The notes beneath the pieces were generated by a model. That model saw only the letters and a list, made by a program, of their open reading frames with translations. It had not been told where the DNA came from and did no database searches. A stretch of DNA of 64,000 nt from Silurus meridionalis (lineage: Eukaryota; Chordata; Actinopteri; Siluriformes; Siluridae): NCBI RefSeq assembly GCF_014805685.1, contig NC_060893.1, forward strand, positions 17,219,717 through 17,283,716, in the 5' to 3' direction. Shown piece by piece: positions 1-11,565 of this stretch. How positions within the stretch are numbered: position 1 is the stretch's first letter; every line of letters starts with the position of its first letter. The translations under genes were made by a program, and so were the position numbers.

Positions 1-408
1 TGTAACCTGTTTTGTGATGAGATCTGCTGCCTGAGTCTATTTTCCCCACATGTGTAACATGGAGCACTGGAGCACAAAATATAAGCCATGATAAGCTGTG
101 ATTGATAAAAAAAAAACATGGTGTCTGGAATTAATCTACACCCTGACACAGACCACCATTCAATTCAAATGCAAAGTGTTTCATATGTTATTACCATATT
201 ATATTTGACAATTAATATAATCGATTAAGGAAAATCAGAAAACCTCGTCTAGTGCTTGTCTTGTGTGCATGTGTGTGAACATGTACAAACATAGAAATAC
301 CTTTCACAAATGCTTTCTATACAAACAAAATTAATTTGAATGGAATTATCTAGTACTGAATACATTCAGTGAATACAAGCCCCAGGTACAGTAAATGTTT
401 ATACAGCC

Positions 409-444
<36 letters not shown>

Positions 445-1790
445 TCTGATAGTCATAATTGTCAACGTAATCATTATTACTGCTGTTGACTCATCTTGCT
501 ATATAAAGTAAATGTTTTTTACTACTTCTACTCATAATAATAATGCAATTGCCACAATAAAAAATTATCATGATCATAACTATCATGATTATGTTGAAAT
601 TACCATTTAAAAATGTGCATCCCCTTGTTAAAACTGCAGGGATTTTTTTTTTTTGTAATAAACGCTAAAAACAAAAAGAAAAGAACTTCATTCTTTTTCA
701 GTCAGTCATTTTACACATTAATATTTGATTTGGTTGCTACAGTATATTACCATAAAGGTAGAAAAGAAACTTATGTGATTTTTCTTAAGGATGTGTGGAC
801 TTTTTGTGTTCACTGTAGCAAAGAATTAGACAAAGCAAGCCTAAGGTCTGCCTTGTGTAATGGACAGTGAAGTGTTCCCATGGGGGGACAGTCTGTCACA
901 TGGAGAGCAGACACAGCACCCAGGTGCTCAGCACTGATAGTGGTTTATACAGATCTCTCATTTCCTGTCGATGATGATAAAGATGATGATGAGCAGAGCC
1001 TGGCACAGTGAGGATGAGCATTGATCACTGGCTCTAGGCGTTTGCAGATCATTCAGATGAGATTGATGGGGTTCTCATTAAATGTAATGCTGCTTATCGG
1101 GGGATTGTGTCATTGCCTGCAACCACTTCACCTGAAATTCTGTGCAAGAAAAAAAAAAGATTTTCTACCTAATGAGCAGAAGATACCCGTTGTTACTCAT
1201 ACTCCATGTTCCTATGTTTTGGTTGCGGTGTTGTCTTCACCCCTGTCCGGTCACTGTTAGTTTCTAATGTGTAAACCTGTTCAGTGTTTAGACTTTAATT
1301 AGTTTGTCTGTTTTTGTATTTTTTACGGCAAAATTATTTTCTGTATTCTAATGATATTCAGATTTTTTTTATTTCCCAGTCGTTTTTGTTCTTGCCAGTT
1401 GATTATGGATTCCTTCAAGCTGCCTGCTTGTGTTCTATCTCACTCCTATGATGATGAGTTCAATAGCCCACAATAACACAGATGCTGATTTTTACGCCCT
1501 GCTATCTCACTTCATCAACCTGCACATTACAACGAGGTTCACCTACACTATGTTTTTAAGTGAATAGTGCTGCAAAAATCTTATTGACTGTAAAATGCTA
1601 ATCGCTATCGCTATAGAGTAGGTCAGATAATAAAGTGACAGTGTAGACTTTATTTTTTATGACTGTCATGAACTAGAGACTAATACATAGTTTTATATGA
1701 GGTCTCTAGAAAAGGGATTCTAGATTTTGCATTTCTTCAAATGATTGAAAAGAAAGAGCTGGATTCAGGATAATGCACTTTAAAAATCAT
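1..1790. other. AT-rich presumed spock1 intron, no gene seen
   Basis: Apart from an (AAT)n microsatellite, nothing coding or repeated is recognisable. The two ORFs of about 80 codons at 613 and 1021 have no family resemblance and are likely chance ORFs. Confidence 0.5.
411..444. repeat. (AAT)n microsatellite
   Basis: About eleven AAT/TAA trinucleotide units. Confidence 0.95.
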
Positions 1791-1792
1791 TA

Positions 1793-1950
1793 ATTCAATT
1801 CAATTCAATTCATTTAATTTTTATTTGTATAGCGCTTTTAACAATTAACATTGTCTCAAAGCAGCTTTACACAGATAATGTGGTGATAAAAATGAATAAG
1901 ATGTTCTTTATTAGTGTAAGACCGTGGCAAGGAAAAACATTAGAATATCT
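1793..1950 (+). repeat. teleost interspersed repeat, 'TATAGCGCTTTTAACAAT' type, copy 1
   Basis: Four ATTCA units (attcaattcaattcaattca) lead into TTTTTATTTGTATAGCGC, then ACATTGTCTCAAAGCAGCTT and GTGGCAAGGAAAAAC. The same order recurs at 18549 and partly at 39055. This pattern is very common in fish genomes; its class is not evident from this sequence. Confidence 0.75.
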
Positions 1951-2665
1951 TAATTAAAATTTACTTCAAAATTTACCTCAAGAAGTTACATTAACCCTAT
2001 AAGCTAGAATACCATACATGATATTTATAAAATTACTAAACCTTATTGTGCTGGATGTTTAAATAAAACGAAAGACAAATGTGTGGTTTTAGCCTTAAAA
2101 CTGCTTTTATAAACACATAACCTGCTATAAAACTGCACTTCTAGTATAGTTAGTAACCTTTGGTATTTCAACCATCAGAAAGACAACAGCTCAACTGTCA
2201 GTAGAACAAACTTTAACCTTGCAAAGAAAAATGTTTAAAAAATATGGAATAAAAGGGGACTAAAGTTAAAAAGTTATAATTTTGTTTCACAACTCTCCGT
2301 TTCTGGATTAGAAAAAAATTTTAATATCATTACAGTAATTAGAATAGTTTTGGATATTTATTCTAACACAATTGTTGCATATTCTATGTAAATTCGATTC
2401 ATTATTTAGTTTGAATTCTTCATTGGACTCTACAACTACAGATTTATAAATATTTGTGACGTTCGCTAGTAAATAAATTAAATTCATCCAAATTACATCA
2501 TCAGATTTGGAATTACAGCACTTTGTGATTTTGTTGCCCCAACTTTCCTTTTAAGAGACTAAAAATTAACTTGTGGTCTCATGACAGGATTTCATTAAAC
2601 GCAAATTATATTTATACTTCGACATACCAAGAAACATCATGTTTTTCTGAAATGTAGTGGAGTGA
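1951..2665. other. AT-rich presumed intron, nothing recognised
   Basis: No ORF, repeat or splice-bordered exon could be recognised on either strand. Confidence 0.45.
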
Positions 2666-2683
2666 AAAGTATGTATATCTACT

Positions 2684-3172
2684 CTATGTGGACAAACGTT
2701 TGTTGAATCCTGATCATAAGATTCATATGTCATTCTACATTTATTCCCTATTTGCTTTTAATATCCTCTATTCTTTTTGGAAGATGTACCACTAGATTTT
2801 GAAATGTGCAAATATGGACATTTGTGCCCATCCACCATAATTGCGTTGGTAAATTCAGGTACCGCTGTAGGGTGAGAAGGTCTGGGGTGCTTTTTAATTC
2901 AAGGTGTTCAGTAGGGTTGAGGTGAGAGCTCAATAGCAGGCCATTCAAGAGCTTTCACTCTAACCCATGTAAACCATATCTTCATGAAGTTTGCTTTGTG
3001 CACAGGGGCATTGTCATGCTGGAACAGATTTGGGTCTCCTACTGTAGTTAGAAAAAATTGTATGCTACTGCATCCACAGACATTCTATACAATTGTGTTC
3101 CTCCAAATTTGTGGTAAGTTATTACACATATGGTGGTAAAGGTCAAACAATACTCTTTGTCCATATACTGTA
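2684..3172. mobile_element. non-autonomous Tc1/mariner-type element, 'TATGGACAAA' family, copy 1
   Basis: The ends are tatgtggacaaacgtttg on the left and the complementary ctttgtccatatactgta on the right, giving a short terminal inverted repeat. The interior includes GGGGCATTGTCATGCTGGAA, typical of this fish element, read antisense to an ancestral transposase. Similar copies lie at 23815, 30318 and 33720. There is no intact ORF. Confidence 0.7.
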
Positions 3173-4864
3173 CTTAAAACATTACTACATTTTTTTTGTT
3201 TTTATTTAATTGTAGTCAATGATGTTTCAAGTCTAGAACTGATACACTTTGCTGGACACTGGCTTACTCATTGTTGATGGTATGGCAGACTTTTTCTCCA
3301 GTTGTCTTTAGTTCCTGCATGTTCTGTAGCATGACGTATTCAGCAAGAGAAATCTGTACTTCAGTTCAGGTGATTCATTTTAGGCCTTTGCAGTCCAAAT
3401 ATTAACTTTTTCTGTTCTAGCCCTATTTTTACATCTTTTATGGAGTAGTAAGCTTAGCTTTACTAGTTTAGCTTCAGCATAAACGATATACTATAGATTA
3501 TACTTTAGCTTACGCGTGTTTATTTTATTGCTGCATAGAAGTAGAGCAAGTGTGCTCTTTGTTCTCCTTGTTTTCTTTTGTAATAGAGCATTTCATGGCA
3601 AAATAGAATGAAATGGTTTTAAAATCAATAAAGCATGCACATTTTTTTGTTTTCTTGCTGTTTCCTCAGCTTAGTGAATATATTTGTTCATTAAGGTGTG
3701 TAAATGCAATCAATACAATTTTATGGCTCTATGATTTGAAAGAAAACTAATTGAATTTCTCTGTAAGACGCTGTGTGTAATTAGAAAAGGCACATACTCG
3801 GGTATTGATAAAACTGCAGGAACACACACACACACACATCCACACACACACACAGGCTTTAGCTGTTGGTTTCCAGTTTCTCTGCACTCTTGTGAATTGG
3901 TGATATCGACCCTATATTTCTGAGTTCAGGAGAGCATCCTGCAGTGAGAACTACACTGAATAATTTAAGCACAGACTGGTGCCATATATTTTAGTAACTC
4001 TGGTCTAAGGTTATAAGGGACACTAGTTTTACCCAACTCGAAATGTTAGTTTTATAGCAGCTGAAAATTAAGGGCATTTTTTAAAAAACTTTCCATCATT
4101 TTGCGGAATGGCTTTTCCGATATTACTATCTTCAAATTACTTTGTTCGCTTGGAGGACATAGCACTATTTCATCATCATCTAAGGGGACCATGGGCTAGG
4201 AGAAGTCTTCTTGCAGTATTAAAATTAAAACCACATTTGGAATAATCAAAAGACAATTTGTCTTTTAGTTTGAAACTGAAAGAAAAGAAACTATATAGAG
4301 ATTATGCCAAAGAGATATTTTATCATATGATCTAAGTGAAAGCAAAACATAACACAATATATTTATGGGGGGAAGGGGGTGGTAAGTAGTGTCAAACTCC
4401 AGTAATGGCCAAGGACATGTTACATAGTCTGTTTTTATTCCTATATTTCAAGTTGTTTGGAAAACTAAGATGTAGTAGTTCTTTAAAAAATATATAGTTA
4501 TAGCAGGACATTTTGTGGTTTCTTAAGAGGGACAAAATGTTGATGCTTCAATAAACCAGCTCCAGATAATCTAATTTGCTACACCTTCATACAAATCTGT
4601 GTAGGACAGTGAGTTCCCACAGCTGGATTTGGAAACCTTTGGTCTAAAACAAGTAACTGTCTGGTGGCCTTTTATAATAAAATAGGGCACCATGACAAAA
4701 ATGTTGTCATTGCTAATATTGATCTCTTTTTTATTGTGTCCTCAGGGATGAGAAGAGCATGTTTATCTGACAGGAAGCTCTGTTTATTCCAATAACTACT
4801 TTTTAACAACAGTGTTGAGCACCACACAATGGTCAACATTCAAACCCTGACAGTGAGCTACAAT
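3173..4864. other. AT-rich presumed intron, nothing recognised except short (CA)n
   Basis: It contains two short (CA)n runs near 3821-3855. No exon or known repeat was identified. Confidence 0.45.
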
Positions 4865-4867
4865 GTT

Positions 4868-5036
4868 TGCATTTACATTATTTGCCAGACACTTTTATCC
4901 AGAGTGACTTAGTTATCTCATTTATACAACTGAACTGTTGAGGGTTAAGACCAAGAAGTGGCAGCTTGGAGATGCTGGGATTTTAACTTTCTAATCCAAA
5001 GTCCAACATCTTACATACTGGGCTACCACTTACAAT
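4868..5036 (+). repeat. ostariophysan-type short interspersed repeat (degenerate)
   Basis: The order 'CATTTACATT ATTTGCCAGACAC.TTTATCCAGAGTGACTTA', 'TCATTTATACAACTGAACTG', 'TTGAGGGTTAAG', 'GTGGCAGCTTGG' and finally 'GGGCTACCACTT' matches a short repeat I know from catfish and other ostariophysan genomes. It supports the host inference. Confidence 0.7.
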
Positions 5037-6505
5037 AGAACATGGAACCAATGTTCTACTTCTGTCAGTCCAAAAACCTTGGATGCCAAAATTAGACATA
5101 TGAACATTGCAGGGATAAATTTGCCTAGTCCACATGTTTAGATGATCCTACTGAAGTTAATAATAAAGAATTTTTTTCGGCTAATAGATTATAAGAATAA
5201 TATATTTTTATTATAAATCTGGAAGTCTAACACTGCTTTTGGTGAGGTCATGGATTATTTTGTTGATGTACAGGTATGCATCACACAGTAGGCTCTAAAG
5301 CAGAGCAGAGATAATGATGCTAGCTTTAGAGCAATTCCTCATCATCTTAGATTTTTTATTTTTGTATTTTTGCAATCATACCATCCATATAAACATATGC
5401 ATGGGACTATTTTGCCTTCATGCAACATGTAGAGCTGCAGAAAAAGATTTCTCATCCAAGTGCATTAGGTGTACGCTGTGTGTGGGCTGGTGACAGTTCG
5501 AAGGTGTGGGTTTGTCGGTTCATTAGCGAGTGTCTCAGACTTCTTGGCCTCAGACCTTGCACTTTTTCACGTCTGTAACTCCTCACTTGGCAGCAAAATG
5601 CCGAGGTGGTGCAGGTGTGATATATAGGACTTGAGTTTGTCTCGCACTTTTTCTTTCTGTCTTTAAGTATCTCTCCCTCTGGGACATACCTTTGTTCCTC
5701 ATTCCAGTATGCATTTTTTATTTTTTTATTTTTTATTGAAAGATTTGTCCCTGCTATATACCCTTAAGGGAATCCTTGCTTCCTGTCCAAGGGCTGCTGT
5801 TCTGCTTTATTAGCTCAAAGAATGTTTTTCAGATGAACCTTTGTCTTGCAAAAAATGTAATCAACATGATGCCAGATGTCAAAAAAAGATATTGTCCAGA
5901 AAACACTGCAGTCTAATCCAATTTACGTTCAAAATATCATAAAGGGTTAGAGGCAGAGTAAACCCAAATCTAAAAAAGAAAACTCTTTGATTTAATAGGT
6001 TTAAATCAGATTTAATGTAGCACCTTTCTTTTTATCCAGCACTTTCTTTCAATTCCTCCCCATTATCCAGCTCTTGCCTATCACATGGCGTATGCATCCT
6101 CTGAGACATGTGAAGCCAGCCAGCTGTATCTATTCAAACTGCTGTGTGTGCTGCATCACAGGACAGAGTAAGACAAACAGAAAACTTCTTCATACTGTAC
6201 CTGAGCACACAGATGTTGTGATCTTGTGATGACAAAACCAACATTTTATTTTTAGTTTGTTTTAGACAATTGTGGGGCCTTTTTAAAACTTATGGTCACT
6301 TTACAAAGTAACAGAAGAAACAAACTATAAAACAACTATACCAAAATCTAGTAAAAATAGTAAAATAATGTATTTGAAAAACAGTATATAGAAAACCATA
6401 CATTTTTGTGTGAAGAGAAATGCAAGAGTTAAGATAATTCAATGTTAAAAATGTCTTGTCAAGGAAAAGAAGCATGAATTTAGAAACTTTCTAGATATAA
6501 TCATA
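5037..6505. other. AT-rich presumed intron, nothing recognised
   Basis: No coding exon or repeat was identified. The slightly GC-richer stretch at 5430-5700 has no splice-bordered ORF that I can match to spock1. Confidence 0.4.
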
Positions 6506-6511
6506 GAAACT

Positions 6512-7060
6512 AGGGTTGTCAAAAGTAATATGTTAATAATGAGTTAATGCAAATATATTTTAACAGCACTAATATTAATGCGCGGTTAATGCAGCGCACT
6601 ATTCTGTTGGATCGTTTTTAATAAAAATATAAATAAATAAATTAGGCGAAATTAAAACCTTTAACAAAACATTAATTCACAATAAACTTTCTTTATTTGG
6701 ATATAAAAAATGTTAACTTCACCGGAAATTTTTTTTTAATCACTGAACAGTTGTTTTACTGATGCGCCAAGTTTCAAATCAAGCACCAAAATCTGCCATG
6801 ATGCACATAGCCTGCAATTAAAACCATCCGTCTGGAAACATAGCAAAAGTTCTATTTTGGTGTCCTGTTGATTTACATAATTCAACACACCATAAATACT
6901 TTAAAACATTTACAAGAATATTTTGTCTTCATGCTCTATGTTGAGTATGATTTTACTAATAATAAACATTCATTTGCATACAAATTAATTTGCGATTAAT
7001 CAAGAGTTAACTCAAGACAATTAATCCTGATTCAATATTTTAATTGATTGACAGCCCTAA
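6512..7060. mobile_element. hAT-like MITE, 'TAGGGCTGTCAAT...GATTAATCG' family, copy 1
   Basis: It begins tagggttgtcaaaa and ends with the complement ttgacagcccta, so both terminal inverted repeats are visible about 550 bp apart. The interior has GCGATTAATCAAGAGTTAA near the right end and a segment (gccatgatgcacatagcc, ccatccgtctggaaacatag) that also occurs inverted in copy 2 at 17711. No transposase is encoded. Confidence 0.75.
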
Positions 7061-8304
7061 TATAAACATTTTGCATGAAGTCATTCAAAGACATGCAATG
7101 TTGAATAAACCATTTATAAAATGACCTGTGCACCCCATAAACTGTATAAGCAACTCAATGGTGCTGCTAATACAATAAGTTGCTTATACAAAAGCATGAA
7201 CTCTGAGGGCATCTATTTCACCCTTTTCATGGCATTTTATCCTTGCCACCTGATCTTCCAGCAATTATAGCATGACGTTTAATAGCACTACCAGGTGAAA
7301 TATTTTTCATAGACATGAGGAAAAATATTAGTCACACATTCAACCCAAACGAAGCACTGTGAATAACACCTACACAAACACAATTTTTAATAACGTGCTA
7401 TTAACCAGTACTGCCATACAGCAGAATGCTGGTTTTATGGGTCCCATACATCATTTAAATAAAATATTAAGAAGAACATTTATTGACATTCAGTTTTGTA
7501 TATAACATGATTTTTATATATTTTAACATTTATTTGTAATTTAATGTGCATTTTTTTTTTAGGTCATTACATTTATGATGTAAAGTTGCATAAACTGATG
7601 CTAATCGAATTTTATTTTTATTTATTATTTTTAAAAGGCGGTAAAGCTAAAAATCATGAAAGTCTTTCATAATAGGTAAGAGTCTGTATTTAGCATAATA
7701 TTTTAGTATTAGTATTAGGTTTGCTACCACTTTTTTTGTAATATTCAATGTTTGCTTATTTAGTGTTCTAACTATATGCATGATTTGTTCACATACAGTA
7801 ACAGTAAATGACTTTATTATCTACTCTGCATGCTAGTTAGAATTCAGCACTAGTTACCTTGCAAGCGAATTAGTTAATAAGCCAGGGCATTGTATTTGTT
7901 GCTCAAAGAAAGTATTTAGAACTACATTGTGCTGCTTGTGGCAGTAAAAAGAATCCTTTCCTTATCTGTGAGTAGTCACGAGGGCTGGTCAGCAAAGAAG
8001 TATAAAGCAAACAAAGAAAAGAGAGAGTAGAAAATCTAAGCCAGAGGTTCATTTTCCCTCTTTAGCTGTCTGACTTTCTGCGGTCACAGCATGATCGATG
8101 AGACATAAGAGATGTGGGTGTCTGAGCTCAATGAGCAGCACAATGAGCAATAAGGCAGGGCTTTGCTCCAAACAGTTCAGACATTGTCACATGAGATTGC
8201 ACTACAGATTTTACAGGAGATTGTGTTAGAGAACAAGAGGCCGGGGCAGAGGACAGTCAACAGGTGCTGGGAAAGCCAAAGTTTGATGATCTTTACATTA
8301 AAAT
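7061..8304. other. AT-rich presumed intron, nothing recognised
   Basis: No gene or known repeat was recognised on either strand up to the DIRS terminus. Confidence 0.4.
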
Positions 8305-8980
8305 ACAGTTCTCTTTCAGGAATTCAAGCTGCGTCAGCAAAGCTTTGGGAACGCTTCCGCATTGTTCATGCTCTGAATCACTTATGTAATCAGTCTAATG
8401 GAAAATTCGAATGGTGTGTCACGACTAGGAGTGACACATGGAGTGAAACTGGCGCTAGCTTCCGTTTGTTTAGAAAGCGCTGTGTGTCTGTTCTACAAAA
8501 AGGTAAGGTGCAAAAAGGTAAGGTACAATTTTTTATAAATGGATAGCAAGCACAGTTTGTGTGTCGCTTGCTTGGAAGCGGCGCATGCTCAGTCGGTTTT
8601 CGAGAAAGCCGGTTGCTCACATTGCTGCAAAACGCACGTGTACGCTCCACTCCCGTAGAGCACTCTTTGAGGAGGGTGTTCCGCTCCTCGCAGTTCTGGC
8701 CCCACTCTCTCCAAGCGTTCGAGGACCTTGGGTGATTGAATACAGGCTTTCTCCTTTCTCCTTCCTCACTGGAAGGCCAGCGTCCTCTTATGATGTTCAG
8801 AAGCACTGAACAAGAGACTGATTCTCTTAAAAGACGATCTAACAGCCTGGAGTTTCTGCCAGATGTGTCTCCGGGGTCCTGCGCACTGTAGACAGAGGCT
8901 AGTCGATTCAGTTCTGGTCTCGTCCGCCCTGACTCAACGGGGTCTGCCCCACCATGGTGGGGTCTGAGTAGGCTCTGGTC

Positions 8981-9127
8981 ATGGAACAAGAAGTAGATAC
9001 TTTAATGAGGAAGGAGGCCATTAAGGCGGTCCCTCCATCAGACAGAGAGCCCGGGTTCTACAGCCGGTACTTTATAGTTCCCAAAAAGGATGGAGGGTTG
9101 CGTCCTAGACTGATCTACATCAGCTGA
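8981..9127 (+). pseudogene. DIRS reverse transcriptase fragment (N-terminal)
   Basis: Forty-eight codons beginning MEQEVDTLMRKEAIKAV contain the conserved DREPGFYSRYFIVPKKDGG stretch of DIRS reverse transcriptase, then end at TGA at 9125-9127. Frameshifted RT sequence with SEDWFVTIDLKDAYF follows at 9178, and NWLILAQSKQLAV near 9610. In the latter the second catalytic Asp of the usual IDDW box is replaced by Asn. It is part of the element at 8305-11565 and is non-functional. Confidence 0.85.
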
Positions 9128-9963
9128 ACCGCTCACCTTTGAGACTCAGGTTCAAGATGCTGAGCATGATTTAGGTCATGTCCCAAATCAGGTCTGAGGA
9201 CTGGTTTGTCACGATAGATCTGAAGGATGCATACTTTTATTCAGCCATCTGTCTAGCGAGCTGGTCTGGTAAACCTGCCACACTCAATGCTTCAGGCCAG
9301 CTCCAGCGAATGCCCTCCCCATTTTTGCCCGGTACTGCAGCAGACTTGGACAGAGGCACCTAGAGCTGCACCAGGGCTTAGCTCCGGCTCTAGGCACACT
9401 AGAGGTCAGTCTCGAGAGACTGATTCCCTTTAAAGACTATCTAGCAATCTGCCAGATGTGTCTCGATAGGTACTGAGCACTGTAATGACAGCAGTTGTGA
9501 GTCTTGTCTGCGTCCGACCAATACCGGGTTCTTCCGTTTCATGAAGTGTGGATGTGGCACTGACCCCACTGAGACTTTAGGGCATCCACATTTTAAATGA
9601 TATTGACAATTGGCTGATACTGGCTCAATCGAAGCAACTGGCAGTCTGTCATAGAGATGACGTTCTTGCCCACATGAAGGAACTGGGGTTAAAGCTGAAC
9701 GCCAAAAAGTGTGCTTTCTCCATTTCAGAGAACCACCTGTACTAGCCATAGTATGGGATTTTGGGTTATCCAGCCACAGCCTGAGGGTTCTCCTTTTTTT
9801 AGGGCCCTGTGCTGGGAGTTCCTGGTCATCATGTAACGCTTACGACAAATGCATCCCTCACGGGATCAGCAATCAAGAGTGGCTGCTCCACCCAAAGTCT
9901 CTGGGGAAGGTCCCATCACACACAGCATATATTTGCATAGAGATGCTAGCTGTGTTTTAAGCA

Positions 9964-10231
9964 TTGCAGCTTTTTCTTCCAGACCTCAAGGGCCACCATG
10001 TGTTGGTCTATATGGACAACACGGCAGTGGCTTCCTACATCAACAACCACAGGGATCTGCAATCTCGCCTCCTGTACACGCTGGCATGTCAGATCCTCCT
10101 GTGGGCCCAGGGGAAGCTGCTCTCCTTGATAGCAGGGGAATGGCGTCTCCACGCTGAGATGGTGGAGCAAATTTGGGGAGAGAGTTTACAGAGCACAGGT
10201 GGACCTGCTTGTGACTCAAGAGACATCGCAC
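9964..10231 (+). pseudogene. DIRS RNase H-like fragment
   Basis: The open frame reads FLPDLKGHHVLVYMDNTAVA and QILLWAQGKLLSL, then EWRLHAEMVEQIW. This matches the RNase H and connection region of fish DIRS elements. It is preceded in frame by a stop (MLAVF then TAA) and lacks the segment that would normally join it to the following region. Confidence 0.75.
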
Positions 10232-10949
10232 TGTCCCCTCTGGTTCTCCCTTACACCCCAGCCCCTGTAGAGACTGCGGCCTGTCGCCTTTCTCCCTGTC
10301 GAACTGCTCCCGGAAGTTCTAGAGAGAGTTCACTGGAGACTTCTCCTGGTGGCCCCATGGTGGCCGGGCAGGCCATGGTTTGCAGACCTGGTAGCCCTTC
10401 TTAAACTCCCTCCCTGGGAGATTCTTCTCACAGTATGTCTCCCCTGCCCAGAGCTGTGGAAGCTTTGCCTGTGTCAACTGCCTATCGGCTCAGTACTGGA
10501 ATTTATTAAAGAACAAATTGCCAATAGGTGAGCTGCTTCCACCCTGGAGGTTTTTTACGTGTCCGCCATTGCAACTTATCATGCCCCTCTCCTGTGCCAG
10601 TCGCTGGGTAAGAACCCATTGGGATCTTCGCTGCATCGGACTTGGCCATGGTCTTGGTGTCTCTGTCTTTGCCTATTTTTGAGCTATTAAACTAGGTGCC
10701 TTTGAGGTTTCTCACAGTCAAGCCTGTGTTCCTCTTGGCCATCACCTTTCTCAAAAGAGTAGGAGACCTTCAAGCTCTCTCTGTGCTTCCTTCTTCTGTG
10801 GAGTTCACTTCAGGCATGATCACTGCCTTCCACTACCCTAGACCAGGGTATGTTTCCTAGGTCCCCTTTGTTATCCCACAACCATGTTATGCTCTAGGCT
10901 TTCTTTCCTCCTCGCTTTTAGGCCCCAGACCAGGAGAAGCTAAACGTTT

Positions 10950-11261
10950 GTGTCCAGTTCAAGTACTGGACACATAAGTCCACAGAACAGAAATGTTGGA
11001 GCAGTTGTTCCTCTGCTATGGCCCTCCCAGGGAAGGTCTCCCTGTGAACAAATGCTTAGCAGGTGGATTGTGGATGCTATTTTATCCTCCTATCAGTCCT
11101 CTGGTCTACCCACTCCTTTCAGGGTCAGAGCTCACGCTACTCGAAGTGTGGCAGCCTCTAAGGCTTTTATAGCCTTGACCTTAGTGCCCCTCCTTGCCCC
11201 TCAGTCCTTCAACCTAGCTGTGCCCATCCACACTAGGCAGGGATTGGTCCGTCTGACGTGA
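10950..11261 (+). pseudogene. DIRS tyrosine recombinase C-terminal fragment
   Basis: This frame holds LSRWIVDAILSSYQSSGLP and RAHATRSVAASKAF. The HATRS string corresponds to the HxxR catalytic motif of tyrosine recombinases, used by DIRS elements to integrate a circular intermediate. The downstream portion that should carry the nucleophilic Tyr has diverged, so the enzyme is judged dead. Confidence 0.75.
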
Positions 11262-11270
11262 TTAGACTCT

Positions 11271-11400
11271 AGTTCCCAAAGCGTTGTTGATGCAGCTCAA
11301 GTTCTGAAAAAGGGAACATCTCTAGGTTACGTATGTAATTTTGGTTCCCTGAGGGAATGTCTCCATTCCACACTGCCTACATCCCTTCAGCGCTTTTTCG
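11271..11400 (+). repeat. DIRS internal complementary region
   Basis: The string cccaaagcgttgttgatgca at 11275 repeats, in the same orientation, the outer part of the right terminal repeat and is the complement of the left outer end. It is followed by gttacgtatgtaattttggt and a GTTCCCTGAGGGAA near-palindrome. An internal region complementary to the element's outer ends is the hallmark of DIRS elements. Confidence 0.75.
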
Positions 11401-11565
11401 TTTTCATAAGCTAGCGCCGGTTTCACTCCATGTGTGTTTATAGCTTCCTGGTCATGAAGTCACCCCGCTGGTGACGCTGTGCTTTTCATTTGACTGATTA
11501 CACATGTGATTCAGAGCATGGAAAACACAGAAGCGTTCCCAAAGCGTTGCTGACGCCGCATCTCG

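Larger units (their letters stand above)
8305..11565 (+). mobile_element. DIRS-type tyrosine-recombinase retrotransposon, decayed, with inverted terminal repeats
   Basis: The left terminal repeat (about 8307-8465) and right terminal repeat (about 11406-11565) are inverted copies of one another. The left reads gctgcgtcagcaaagctttg ... ggagtgaaactggcgctagc; the right reads gctagcgccggtttcactcc ... caaagcgttgctgacgc. Coding relics follow the DIRS order. A Gag-like N-terminal piece lies near 8540-8720. RT begins at 8981 and includes FVTIDLKDAYF at about 9205. RNase H lies around 9960-10200 and a tyrosine recombinase around 10500-11260, including HATRSVAAS. The internal complementary region is at about 11271-11400. 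Many stops and frameshifts break all ORFs. The RT catalytic YIDD box reads DIDN near 9602, so it would be inactive. Confidence 0.9.
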
